A stretch of DNA of 6,071 bases from Candidatus Roizmanbacteria bacterium RIFCSPHIGHO2_01_FULL_39_8. Lineage in GTDB: Bacteria > Patescibacteriota > Microgenomatia > UBA1406 > GWC2-37-13. The DNA lies in NCBI GenBank assembly GCA_001789355.1, contig MFZI01000052.1, positions 1,267 through 7,337 on the forward strand. The letters run 5' to 3'. The position numbers were made by a program, and so were the translations under genes. Below are positions 1 to 4,796 of this stretch, piece after piece. Each line of letters begins with the position of its first letter. Position 1 is the stretch's first letter. The notes under the pieces were generated by a model that was not told the DNA's origin, made no database searches, and was given only the letters and a program-made list of their open reading frames with translations.

Positions 1-98
1 CGGTTTCAAACACCCAAGCGCAAGACACACAGATAATCGACCCACACACTGTCAAAACCCGGATGGATGCGATCGCAAATTTGGATGCTAACCGATAA
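1..98 (+). CDS. C-terminal tail of an unidentified protein (5' truncated)
   Basis: An open frame enters from the left edge (first full codon at 3) and ends at TAA 96-98, giving about 31 residues that end in MDAIANLDANR. The piece is hydrophilic, with no membrane segment or recognisable motif. It is the only one of the three forward frames that reads as plausible protein up to a stop just before the next gene's promoter. The next gene starts 14 nt later on the same strand, so the two could be partly co-transcribed. The family cannot be told from so little. Reality of the CDS is inferred from frame continuity and composition only. Confidence 0.5.
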   Translation, partial: VSNTQAQDTQIIDPHTVKTRMDAIANLDANR

Positions 99-100
99 GT

Positions 101-106
101 TATAAT
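101..106 (+). promoter_or_regulatory. -10 box of a leaderless promoter for the 145-aa gene
   Basis: A perfect TATAAT lies 3 nt after the upstream stop codon and exactly 6 nt before ATG 113. Transcription would therefore start at or next to the ATG. No convincing -35 is seen: the best is TTGGAT at 81-86 with a short 14-nt spacer. There is no Shine-Dalgarno sequence. Confidence 0.55.
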
Positions 107-112
107 GAATGT

Positions 113-550
113 ATGGTCCAAAACTTTACCTCTGTTGACGATCTTATCAAAAAAAACCCCAACTTCGTCCCAAATAATACAGGGACTTCGCGGGGCGCAG
201 CCAAGGAGGTAGAACCATTTCCTACGTCATCGGAGAAGTTTGAAATCAAAGAAGTGGTCGAGCATCAGCCGGAAACAGAGGTGAAACCATACGTAGAGAT
301 AAAAGCAGAGTCGATCGAACTTCCCCCAGACCTTAAGAAATTAGGTCTCCAAACGACATCTTCTTCATCATTTCCTAGTTATCAGAATATCAAACTCCCG
401 ATCACCGATGATAAGATCGTGGCCGGGCTCAACTCTCCTATTACTTCATCTCTCCGCTGGTTGGCAACATTTGCACTCTACCTTTTACAACAGGCTCATC
501 TTACTTTGAAAGTGATTCACGGAAAAGTAGTGAGAGTAGTAAAAACGTGA
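113..550 (+). CDS. Conserved-looking hypothetical protein, 145 aa
   Basis: The product is not a family I can name. Residues 1-65 are polar, rich in Lys, Glu, Pro and Thr, and probably disordered. Residues 68-80 carry a compact charged stretch (IELPPDLKKLGLQ), followed by a serine run (83-86). Residues 106-143 form a hydrophobic to amphipathic region (about LRWLATFALYLLQQAHLTLK) ending in a basic tail, which may be one membrane-associated helix. There is no signal peptide. ATG 113 is chosen because a perfect TATAAT ends 6 nt upstream and no ribosome-binding site is present. The stop is TGA 548-550. The gene converges on the thioredoxin gene and the gap holds the heptad-repeat element. The layout (disordered N-terminus, short C-terminal helical domain) would suit an adaptor or membrane-peripheral protein, but that is inference. 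Confidence 0.75.
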   Translation: MVQNFTSVDDLIKKNPNFVPNNTGTSRGAAKEVEPFPTSSEKFEIKEVVEHQPETEVKPYVEIKAESIELPPDLKKLGLQTTSSSSFPSYQNIKLPITDDKIVAGLNSPITSSLRWLATFALYLLQQAHLTLKVIHGKVVRVVKT

Positions 551-553
551 GAT

Positions 554-616
554 GTTATTCGTTAATTGTTAGGCGTTAAGAGGAAGCCACATAACACATA
601 ACTCCTAACCCGTAAC
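554..616. repeat. Inverted array of heptads, GTTANNN x4 facing TAACNNN x4; likely bidirectional terminator
   Basis: GTTA occurs at 554, 561, 568 and 575, exactly every 7 bp. After a 13-bp centre (579-591), TAAC occurs at 592, 599, 606 and 613, again every 7 bp. The halves are inverted copies, so the RNA can fold into a stem of 4-bp modules separated by 3x3 internal loops. A second register, shifted by one heptad, gains a GTTAGG/CCTAAC block (568-573 with 604-609). The element lies between two convergent genes and its right end overlaps the last four codons (stop included) of the thioredoxin gene. A terminator role is inferred from position. Similar heptad tandem repeats are known as STRR elements in cyanobacteria; relation to those is not implied. 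Confidence 0.65.
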
Positions 617-925
617 CTTTTTTATTTCATTCAAAAATCCTTCTTTTCCCATCGCACCGACAAACTGTGAGACGATTTTACCCTCCTTGACGATGAGAAA
701 TGTGGGGATCGAAAATACAGAATATGTCTGGGAAAGCTCGGGATTTTCGTCGACGTTGACTTGCACGAATTTTATATTCTGCATTTCATTGGAGAGCTCA
801 TCTATTATGGGAGAAGTCAGCTTGCATGGGCCACACCAATCCGCATAAAAGTCTATAAATACAATTCCCTTATGCTCTAATACGTCTTTTTGAAATGTAT
901 CTCTTGTTACTGTTTGTACTGCCAT
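605..925 (-). CDS. trxA: Thioredoxin
   Basis: A single-domain thioredoxin of 106 aa, the usual size for the family. It carries the redox motif WCGPCK (Cys31, Cys34), the buried Asp25 that matches Asp26 of E. coli thioredoxin, and the cis-proline Pro74 in SIPTF. It lacks a signal peptide, so it acts in the cytoplasm as a disulfide reductant. The neighbour just upstream on the same strand is msrB, whose enzyme is recycled by thioredoxin, which suggests a shared role in repair of oxidised methionine. A good promoter with its own palindrome sits in the 68-bp gap to msrB, so it can be transcribed independently. The leader would be about 25 nt and shows no Shine-Dalgarno sequence. The stop TAG lies inside the heptad-repeat element. 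No thioredoxin reductase is in the window. Confidence 0.95.
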   Translation of the reverse strand: MAVQTVTRDTFQKDVLEHKGIVFIDFYADWCGPCKLTSPIIDELSNEMQNIKFVQVNVDENPELSQTYSVFSIPTFLIVKEGKIVSQFVGAMGKEGFLNEIKKVTG

Positions 926-956
926 AGGTATGAATTAATATAGAAAACAACATCTC

Positions 957-985
957 ATCATAAATCTTTATTCAAGTTTAGTCAA
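957..985 (-). promoter_or_regulatory. Sigma70-type promoter of the thioredoxin gene
   Basis: Read on the minus strand, TTGACT (985-980), a 17-nt spacer and TATGAT (962-957) make the best canonical promoter in the window. The -10 ends 31 nt before ATG 925, so this gene should carry a leader of roughly 25 nt, unlike most neighbours. The -35 box lies inside a perfect 7-bp inverted repeat. Confidence 0.7.
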
Positions 986-992
986 GACTAAA
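977..992. promoter_or_regulatory. 16-bp perfect palindrome over the thioredoxin -35 box; possible operator
   Basis: TTTAGTC (977-983), AA, GACTAAA (986-992) is a perfect inverted repeat that starts 2 nt after the msrB stop codon and covers the thioredoxin -35 hexamer. Its placement suits a repressor or redox-regulator site. As RNA it could form a short hairpin with a CUUG loop, but no U-run follows, so a terminator role for msrB is less likely. The binding protein is unknown. Confidence 0.4.
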
Positions 993-993
993 A

Positions 994-1380
994 TTATCCT
1001 TTTTTGAAGTCGAGAGCCGCAGAGTTGATACAATAGCGAAGTCCCGTCTTGTCCGGTGGACCATCATGAAACATATGACCAAGATGGACTTCACAGTTTG
1101 CACAAAGGACCTCCGTCCTCGCCATTCCATGACTTTTGTCTTCCTCGAGTTTGACATTCCCTTTGGTCACCACATCATAGAAGCTTGGCCAACCTGTACC
1201 TGATTCGAACTTCGTCTCAGAGGAGAAAAGTTCTTTTCCACACACCGCACATATATATGTTCCTTTTGCTTTATTGTGAAGGAATTTCCCCGTGAATGGA
1301 ACCTCTGTTCCTTTATAAAAACAGACGTCGACCTGTTCGGGGGTCAATCTATCCCGCATTTCTTTGCTGATTTTTTTCAT
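994..1380 (-). CDS. msrB: Peptide-methionine (R)-S-oxide reductase MsrB
   Basis: A 128-aa stand-alone MsrB, which reduces methionine-R-sulfoxide in proteins, normally with thioredoxin as reductant. Visible family marks are KGTEVPFTG near the N-terminus, the two zinc CxxC pairs (Cys44/Cys47 and Cys93/Cys96), SGTGWPSF (60-67), HLGHMF (99-104), and RYCINSAAL with catalytic Cys117. The common resolving Cys in SGCGWPSF is Thr62 here, so recycling may use another Cys (Cys20 is a candidate) or thioredoxin directly. There is no signal peptide, so it is cytoplasmic. Its ATG overlaps the stop of the upstream SpoIID-type gene as ATGA, pointing to translational coupling. GAAAAGAG directly abuts the ATG and is too close to be a normal ribosome-binding site. 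The thioredoxin gene lies 68 bp downstream on the same strand. Confidence 0.96.
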   Translation of the reverse strand: MKKISKEMRDRLTPEQVDVCFYKGTEVPFTGKFLHNKAKGTYICAVCGKELFSSETKFESGTGWPSFYDVVTKGNVKLEEDKSHGMARTEVLCANCEVHLGHMFHDGPPDKTGLRYCINSAALDFKKG

Positions 1381-3065
1381 CTCTTTTCTACATTATACAA
1401 TGGTCCGACTATCTGTATGTTAGCGGGAGCACGAAGATTAAACCAGTTTTTAAATTCCGATCCGCTAAATGAGATCGACCCTGCATCTCCCGAAAGATTG
1501 ATATTCGATGTGGACCCTGAACCGAAATCTGCTCCGACAGATATGTCGTTGATACTACCAAAGGGAGTGGTCCCTTTGTTGCGAAGCTCTTGCTTGACTC
1601 TCTCTTCGTTCCATACCTCGCCACCATAGGGATGAGGTTTGTCAGTCTGGTATAAGTGATCACCTGTTGACGAATCAGCCCTCGCAAGTAGGATAACATT
1701 TACAATATCCGCAACCTCTTGGGGCTTGAGCCAAGCTGTTTTATTGTACTCAGATCTTGATCCCCAGTCACAATAAAACCAGGGTGATTCTTTATCATAC
1801 GCCCGGTCATTCAACTCGCCAAAGTTGCCAGGATTGCCGTTTCTTCCGTCAAACTTTCCCAAATTGAGAATATAGCCGCCGTGGGTCGACGCGTATTGGG
1901 TAAACCCGGGATTTCCCCCATCCATAAGTACCCAACCTGCCGTTGCACTAACGGCTTCTGCCCACTTTCCAGTTTTTGGGTCTTGGCGAAAAACTTGACA
2001 AGCTTCGGTTGTACAGATGTGCCCATTTCTTTGCTGCGAATTTAGAGCGTATGTTCTGGCTGCAACCGCTTGCGCCTTCAGGGCTGCCATCCCTCCTTGA
2101 TCGCCCCAACTTTCTGGTACTTCGTAAATTCTCTTTACGTATTCTTCAATGGAATAATTTCCAAAACCGTCAACATTGATTTGAGCATTCTGATCGTAAT
2201 CTTTTTTCAAAGACATATTCGGGTAATACGCCTGAAGAATTTGCTCTTCGTTTTGACCCTCTTTTGCCCTACTAAAAGCTCCATACTGATTCAATCCGTT
2301 TCTATGCGGCGCACCATAGGTAAAAAAAGCGAGCCGCGGAGAAAAGCCGGGATTTATATCCCGATCATCTAAACATCTAGGAGCAGATGTGCCCGCTGAC
2401 CGGGGAATATTTAAGCTGCCCAATCTCTGTGAAATTAATTGCTGCTGTTTTGCGGTGAGGGTTGCGATTTTCTGCTGCAGTTCCCCTTGGTATTGTCTTG
2501 CTTTGGAAACCTCGCCAGTTAAAAATTGAGATTGTTTATCTATATCTGTTTTTATGACCGCCAACCTGTTTGTCTCACTTTGCAGGGAAGTTTTCTTTTC
2601 CTCCAGGTCTTTAATATATAACACAATTCGTATGATTGTTTTTCTGTCTTCGTCGATGAGTGATTTTTGATAGGTGAAATTCCTAAGTGAAGAGGAGAGG
2701 TTTTCCCCAGAAAAAATATCGATGAGCGAAATCGTGGAGTTATTGATATTTTTATAGTAAGAGCGGGCACGTTCATTCAAAAGAGTTTTTTGGTAGGTCA
2801 ATACCGTCTCCCCTTTTTTTACATCTTGCTCTTTTTTTTCGATTTCCTTCTCTAGGCTAACCACCTTAAATTTGATTTGTTCTATTTGTTTATTAAGGTT
2901 GTTCAATGTTGCTTCGTTTGTGTCGGTTGCTTTTTTAATGTCAGCAAAAATTCTTTTTAAATCTGTTAACTGGTTGTTGATATCATCAAGTTCATCTGCT
3001 TTTATCTGCGTGAGAGGGATTAAAAAGAGAACAACGACAAAAAAGATTAAAAAAAACTTCCTCAT
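1377..3065 (-). CDS. Secreted coiled-coil protein with a permuted SpoIID/LytB domain
   Basis: A 562-aa exported protein, probably acting on peptidoglycan. Residues 1-23 are a signal peptide (Arg-Lys, then a hydrophobic run, cleavage near IKA-DE). Residues 25-105 and 140-215 are heptad-rich coiled coil, resembling the N-terminal halves of envelope hydrolase proteins such as CwlO/PcsB types. From about 240 on it is a SpoIID/LytB domain: HRNGLNQYGA (254-263), IYEVPESW with Glu315 at the place of the family's catalytic Glu, and ALKAQAVAARTYAL (328-341). His349, Cys351 and Cys356 follow and may bind zinc, as reported for clostridial SpoIID. SpoIID enzymes are lytic transglycosylases on denuded glycan. 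The QYGA block comes before the catalytic part, reversed from Bacillus SpoIID. ATG 3065 is chosen because of the signal peptide and a TATAAT ending 6 nt upstream; the longer frame to 3254 would run into the divergent gene. A role in sporulation is not implied. Confidence 0.88.
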   Translation of the reverse strand: MRKFFLIFFVVVLFLIPLTQIKADELDDINNQLTDLKRIFADIKKATDTNEATLNNLNKQIEQIKFKVVSLEKEIEKKEQDVKKGETVLTYQKTLLNERARSYYKNINNSTISLIDIFSGENLSSSLRNFTYQKSLIDEDRKTIIRIVLYIKDLEEKKTSLQSETNRLAVIKTDIDKQSQFLTGEVSKARQYQGELQQKIATLTAKQQQLISQRLGSLNIPRSAGTSAPRCLDDRDINPGFSPRLAFFTYGAPHRNGLNQYGAFSRAKEGQNEEQILQAYYPNMSLKKDYDQNAQINVDGFGNYSIEEYVKRIYEVPESWGDQGGMAALKAQAVAARTYALNSQQRNGHICTTEACQVFRQDPKTGKWAEAVSATAGWVLMDGGNPGFTQYASTHGGYILNLGKFDGRNGNPGNFGELNDRAYDKESPWFYCDWGSRSEYNKTAWLKPQEVADIVNVILLARADSSTGDHLYQTDKPHPYGGEVWNEERVKQELRNKGTTPFGSINDISVGADFGSGSTSNINLSGDAGSISFSGSEFKNWFNLRAPANIQIVGPLYNVEKR

Positions 3066-3071
3066 AAGAAA

Positions 3072-3077
3072 ATTATA
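3072..3077 (-). promoter_or_regulatory. -10 box of a leaderless promoter for the SpoIID-type gene
   Basis: On the minus strand a perfect TATAAT (3077-3072) is followed by 6 nt and ATG 3065. No good -35 match is found at 16-18 nt. It shares the 52-bp gap with the divergent pilin-like gene's promoter, so the two could be co-regulated or compete. Confidence 0.55.
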
Positions 3078-3101
3078 TCTAATTAATGCTTCGGAGTTGT
3101 T

Positions 3102-3110
3102 TGTTATACT
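3102..3110 (+). promoter_or_regulatory. Extended -10 promoter of the pilin-like gene
   Basis: TGTTATACT fits the extended -10 pattern TGnTATAAT with one mismatch, which can work without a strong -35 (only TTAATG at 3083-3088 is seen). It ends 7 nt before ATG 3118, so the mRNA should be leaderless or nearly so. Confidence 0.55.
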
Positions 3111-3117
3111 GAAAATT

Positions 3118-3669
3118 ATGAAGCGAGTTTTCCTTTTTCTGACTTTACTTATCTTATTATTTTTTTCCACAGCTTGGCTCCCGGCGCAAGCTGCCGATCG
3201 ATACGCCGCGTGTGACCTTTGCGGATACTGTCCACCCGACAGCCCTCCCTCCAATTGGAAAAGTTGTAAGGAATGCCTCTATCCGGGCGTTACAAGCGAT
3301 GACCCTTTAAGCAAAAATACATTAAAAATCGATCCGCTTACCAACGTAGGTCCAACCGTTGCACCGGGAAGGCAATACACGATGATCGGCTGCATCAAAA
3401 CAGATCTCGGGTTTACCGAGCAGGAAGCAGCTTCAAGCGTTACTCAAACACTTCTCAATATTATCTTCGGAATAGTAGGGGGAGTGGCCTTCCTCTATCT
3501 CATCTACGGCTCATTCATTATCCTTACCTCTCAATCCAATCCGGAAAGACTCAACTATGGAAAGCGTTTGGTCTTTGGGGCGATTATCGGAGTGGTCTTT
3601 ACCCTGGCGTCTGTGTTTATCGTCAACTTTATCGCCTCGGGGATCCTTCGTATCCCAGGGTTTGGTTAA
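3118..3669 (+). CDS. Cysteine-rich secreted pilin-like protein (T4SS-pilin-type, two C-terminal TM helices)
   Basis: A 183-aa protein. Residues 1-25 are a clear signal peptide ending AQA before Ala26. The next segment (32-92) has six cysteines (Cys32, 35, 38, 50, 53, 92), including CDLCGYC and CKEC, and is otherwise Pro/Asp-rich; an even number of exported cysteines suggests disulfides or metal binding. Two hydrophobic helices follow, about 112-136 and 151-176, joined by a short polar loop (SQSNPERLNYGKR). This end resembles the small two-helix pilin subunits of type IV secretion systems (TrbC/VirB2-like, the T4SS pilin family common in CPR genomes). No VirB ATPase or other secretion gene is in the window, so the system it serves is unknown. 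The extended -10 ending 7 nt upstream, plus the signal peptide, fix ATG 3118; the frame is open further upstream but runs antisense to the SpoIID gene. Confidence 0.8.
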   Translation: MKRVFLFLTLLILLFFSTAWLPAQAADRYAACDLCGYCPPDSPPSNWKSCKECLYPGVTSDDPLSKNTLKIDPLTNVGPTVAPGRQYTMIGCIKTDLGFTEQEAASSVTQTLLNIIFGIVGGVAFLYLIYGSFIILTSQSNPERLNYGKRLVFGAIIGVVFTLASVFIVNFIASGILRIPGFG

Positions 3670-3673
3670 AAAT

Positions 3674-3713
3674 CAAAATACTATGAATAAACAAAATTCA
3701 TTTGTAGTATTTG
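3674..3713. terminator. Imperfect hairpin between convergent genes; possible terminator
   Basis: TACTA (3679-3683) and TGAAT (3684-3688) pair with ATTCA (3696-3700) and TAGTA (3705-3709) around the loop AAACAAA, with a 4-nt bulge (3701-3704) on the right arm. The outer AAA/TTT pairs extend it. It starts 5 nt after the pilin-like stop and lies between that gene and the convergent IPSTG protein gene. It is AT-rich and has no clean U-run, so it is a weak candidate as an intrinsic terminator. Confidence 0.35.
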
Positions 3714-3748
3714 TCGGATTTGTATATTTGATTATTAGTGTTCGGTAT

Positions 3749-4084
3749 TTAGCTTTTCTTCCTTAAGAAGATTCCAGCGCCAAGTGAAGAAAAGAGAAGA
3801 GGTAGTAAAAGAGTTGGAGACCCAGTTGAAGGAATTGTGGTTGGTTTTTTACCATTTATGTTCGTATTGTTTTGATTATAGCTTCCGGTAATAATAGGTT
3901 TGGCTGTGGGGAAACGAGTCTGAACAGGAGTAGTGACACTTCTTGTTGGAGTGGGGGTCTTGGTTGGGCCTGCACCGCTCAATAGTTTTTCCTTCAGATT
4001 GAATCTTCCACTAATAATCACGATAAAAACTATCACAACAATGAGTCCCAAAACGAAAGAAATTACGCGGTTAAAATTATCCAT
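3749..4084 (-). CDS. Small surface protein: N-terminal TM, Thr/Pro-rich linker, C-terminal IPSTG sorting-type signal
   Basis: With the start at ATG 4084 the product is 111 aa. Residues 5-26 form a strong membrane helix. Residues 39-83 are a Thr, Pro, Asn and Ser-rich linker (PTKTPTPTR and similar) with no folded domain in view. The C-terminus has IPSTG (84-88), a hydrophobic run (about 91-106) and a basic end RKKS, the arrangement of an LPXTG-type sorting signal with Ile for Leu. This predicts sortase-type processing or a second membrane anchor; no sortase gene is in the window. The frame is open up to TTG 4120, but TTGAAA there is a -35 box with a 17-nt spacer to TATACT, which ends 7 nt before ATG 4084, so the TTG start is rejected. 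It diverges from the two-helix membrane protein gene. Confidence 0.75.
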   Translation of the reverse strand: MDNFNRVISFVLGLIVVIVFIVIISGRFNLKEKLLSGAGPTKTPTPTRSVTTPVQTRFPTAKPIITGSYNQNNTNINGKKPTTIPSTGSPTLLLPLLFSSLGAGIFLRKKS

Positions 4085-4091
4085 TGAAGTA

Positions 4092-4120
4092 AGTATATCA
4101 TTATAGGATACTTTTTTCAA
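4092..4120 (-). promoter_or_regulatory. Promoter of the IPSTG protein gene
   Basis: On the minus strand TTGAAA (4120-4115), 17 nt, then TATACT (4097-4092) within TGATATACT, an extended -10. The -10 ends 7 nt before ATG 4084. A second TATAAT (4105-4100) overlaps the spacer, 15 nt before the ATG. Both support ATG 4084 as the true start. Confidence 0.65.
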
Positions 4121-4191
4121 TAGGTATTGGCTGCGGGTCGCCTCAAACCTAAAAAAGAGCCTATCCGGAGCGAGAGGGGTGAGTCGAAGGA

Positions 4192-4220
4192 TTGATTTTT
4201 ACCTCAAAGTAGTGAATAAT
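4192..4220 (+). promoter_or_regulatory. Promoter of the two-helix membrane protein gene
   Basis: TTGATT (4192-4197), a 17-nt spacer and AATAAT (4215-4220), followed by 6 nt and ATG 4227. The -35 and -10 each lie inside the reading frame that would be translated from the upstream GTG 4179, arguing against that start. Confidence 0.6.
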
Positions 4221-4226
4221 GATTCT

Positions 4227-4796
4227 ATGGATAATCCCCAGGTCATTTTAGCGTGGAAAGCCCCCCTACGACCCTACAAGAAAAGGGCAAAAAACGTCTT
4301 GCGGTTTTACCTTGCGGTAGCACTTTTACTCTCACTTATTGTCTTTTTCTTTGGTGATAGAATTCTTCTTATCCCTATATGGGCTCTCCTTTTCCTCTTT
4401 TATGTTCTCACGATCACTCCCCCCCCAACCATCGAGAATAAAATAACGAAGTTCGGTATCGAAACGGCAGAAATAACCATCAGGTGGGAGTCGCTTTCTC
4501 ATTTCTATTTTTTCCAAAGATTCGGATTTTACGTAATCACTCTTGTGGGAAGAGCCCCCTACTTTTTTTATGTGTATCTCGTTATTCCAAATGAAGAAAT
4601 AAAGAAAGAGCTTTTTACCATATTGTCTGAACACATTATCTATCAGGAAAAACCGCAGAGAACTTTCACCGACAAAGCGATCGATTGGCTATCGAAGCTA
4701 ATTCCGGAAGAAGATGTCACGACAGTACCACCGGCTAAACCTCCTCAAGCAAACCCTCAAGGCGCGCCTTCCACATCCCAACCGGCGACTCTTTAA
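4227..4796 (+). CDS. Two-helix membrane protein with Pro-rich tail, CPR-type conserved hypothetical
   Basis: A 189-aa protein of a kind I recognise as common in CPR genomes but without known function. The N-terminus carries VILAWKAPLRPYKKR (6-20), followed by two close membrane helices (about 25-42 and 46-63). A soluble region follows (66-162) with the phrase ITKFGIETAEITIRWESLSHF (73-93), which alternates hydrophobic and polar residues like a beta-rich, possibly PH-like fold (inference). It closes with a helix ending WLSKLIPEED. Residues 165-189 are a low-complexity Pro/Ala/Thr tail. ATG 4227 is preferred over GTG 4179 because a TTGATT/AATAAT promoter ends 6 nt upstream and no ribosome-binding site serves the GTG. 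The 3' end overlaps the convergent PIN-domain gene by 62 bp, and this overlap encodes most of the Pro-rich tail. Confidence 0.78.
   Translation: MDNPQVILAWKAPLRPYKKRAKNVLRFYLAVALLLSLIVFFFGDRILLIPIWALLFLFYVLTITPPPTIENKITKFGIETAEITIRWESLSHFYFFQRFGFYVITLVGRAPYFFYVYLVIPNEEIKKELFTILSEHIIYQEKPQRTFTDKAIDWLSKLIPEEDVTTVPPAKPPQANPQGAPSTSQPATL

Noticed and set aside
568..612. Telomere-like look of GTTAGG / CCTAAC in the heptad element
   Set aside because: The conserved unit is the 4-base GTTA at a 7-bp period with variable trinucleotides, not a 6-bp TTAGGG repeat.
937..942. TATATT on the minus strand as a leaderless -10 for thioredoxin
   Set aside because: It ends 11 nt before the ATG and has no -35, while TTGACT-17-TATGAT just upstream is far stronger.
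1392..1397. TATAAT on the minus strand 11 nt before msrB as its own promoter
   Set aside because: It lies in the coding end of the SpoIID-type gene, has no -35 at 16-18 nt, and the 11-nt spacing does not fit the pattern; the ATGA overlap explains msrB expression better.
1276..1629. + strand 117-aa open frame, and the other open frames antisense to the SpoIID-type gene
   Set aside because: They are shadows of well-supported genes, with no motif, promoter or plausible composition.
2872..3117. Longer start for the pilin-like gene at 2872
   Set aside because: The extra stretch is antisense to the coiled-coil region of the SpoIID-type gene; the signal peptide and extended -10 fix ATG 3118.
3066..3254. 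Longer start for the SpoIID-type gene at 3254
   Set aside because: It would add 63 residues with no homology-like character ahead of a clear signal peptide and would run antisense through the start of the pilin-like gene and over both promoters.
3683..3766. 27-aa hydrophobic ORF (MNKQNSF...LAFLP)
   Set aside because: No promoter at the spacing used by the other genes, it sits on the hairpin in the convergent gap and overlaps the end of the IPSTG gene; likely chance.
4179..4226. GTG 4179 as start of the two-helix membrane protein
   Set aside because: No ribosome-binding site, and a -35/-10 pair with a 17-nt spacer lies inside this stretch and ends 6 nt before ATG 4227.
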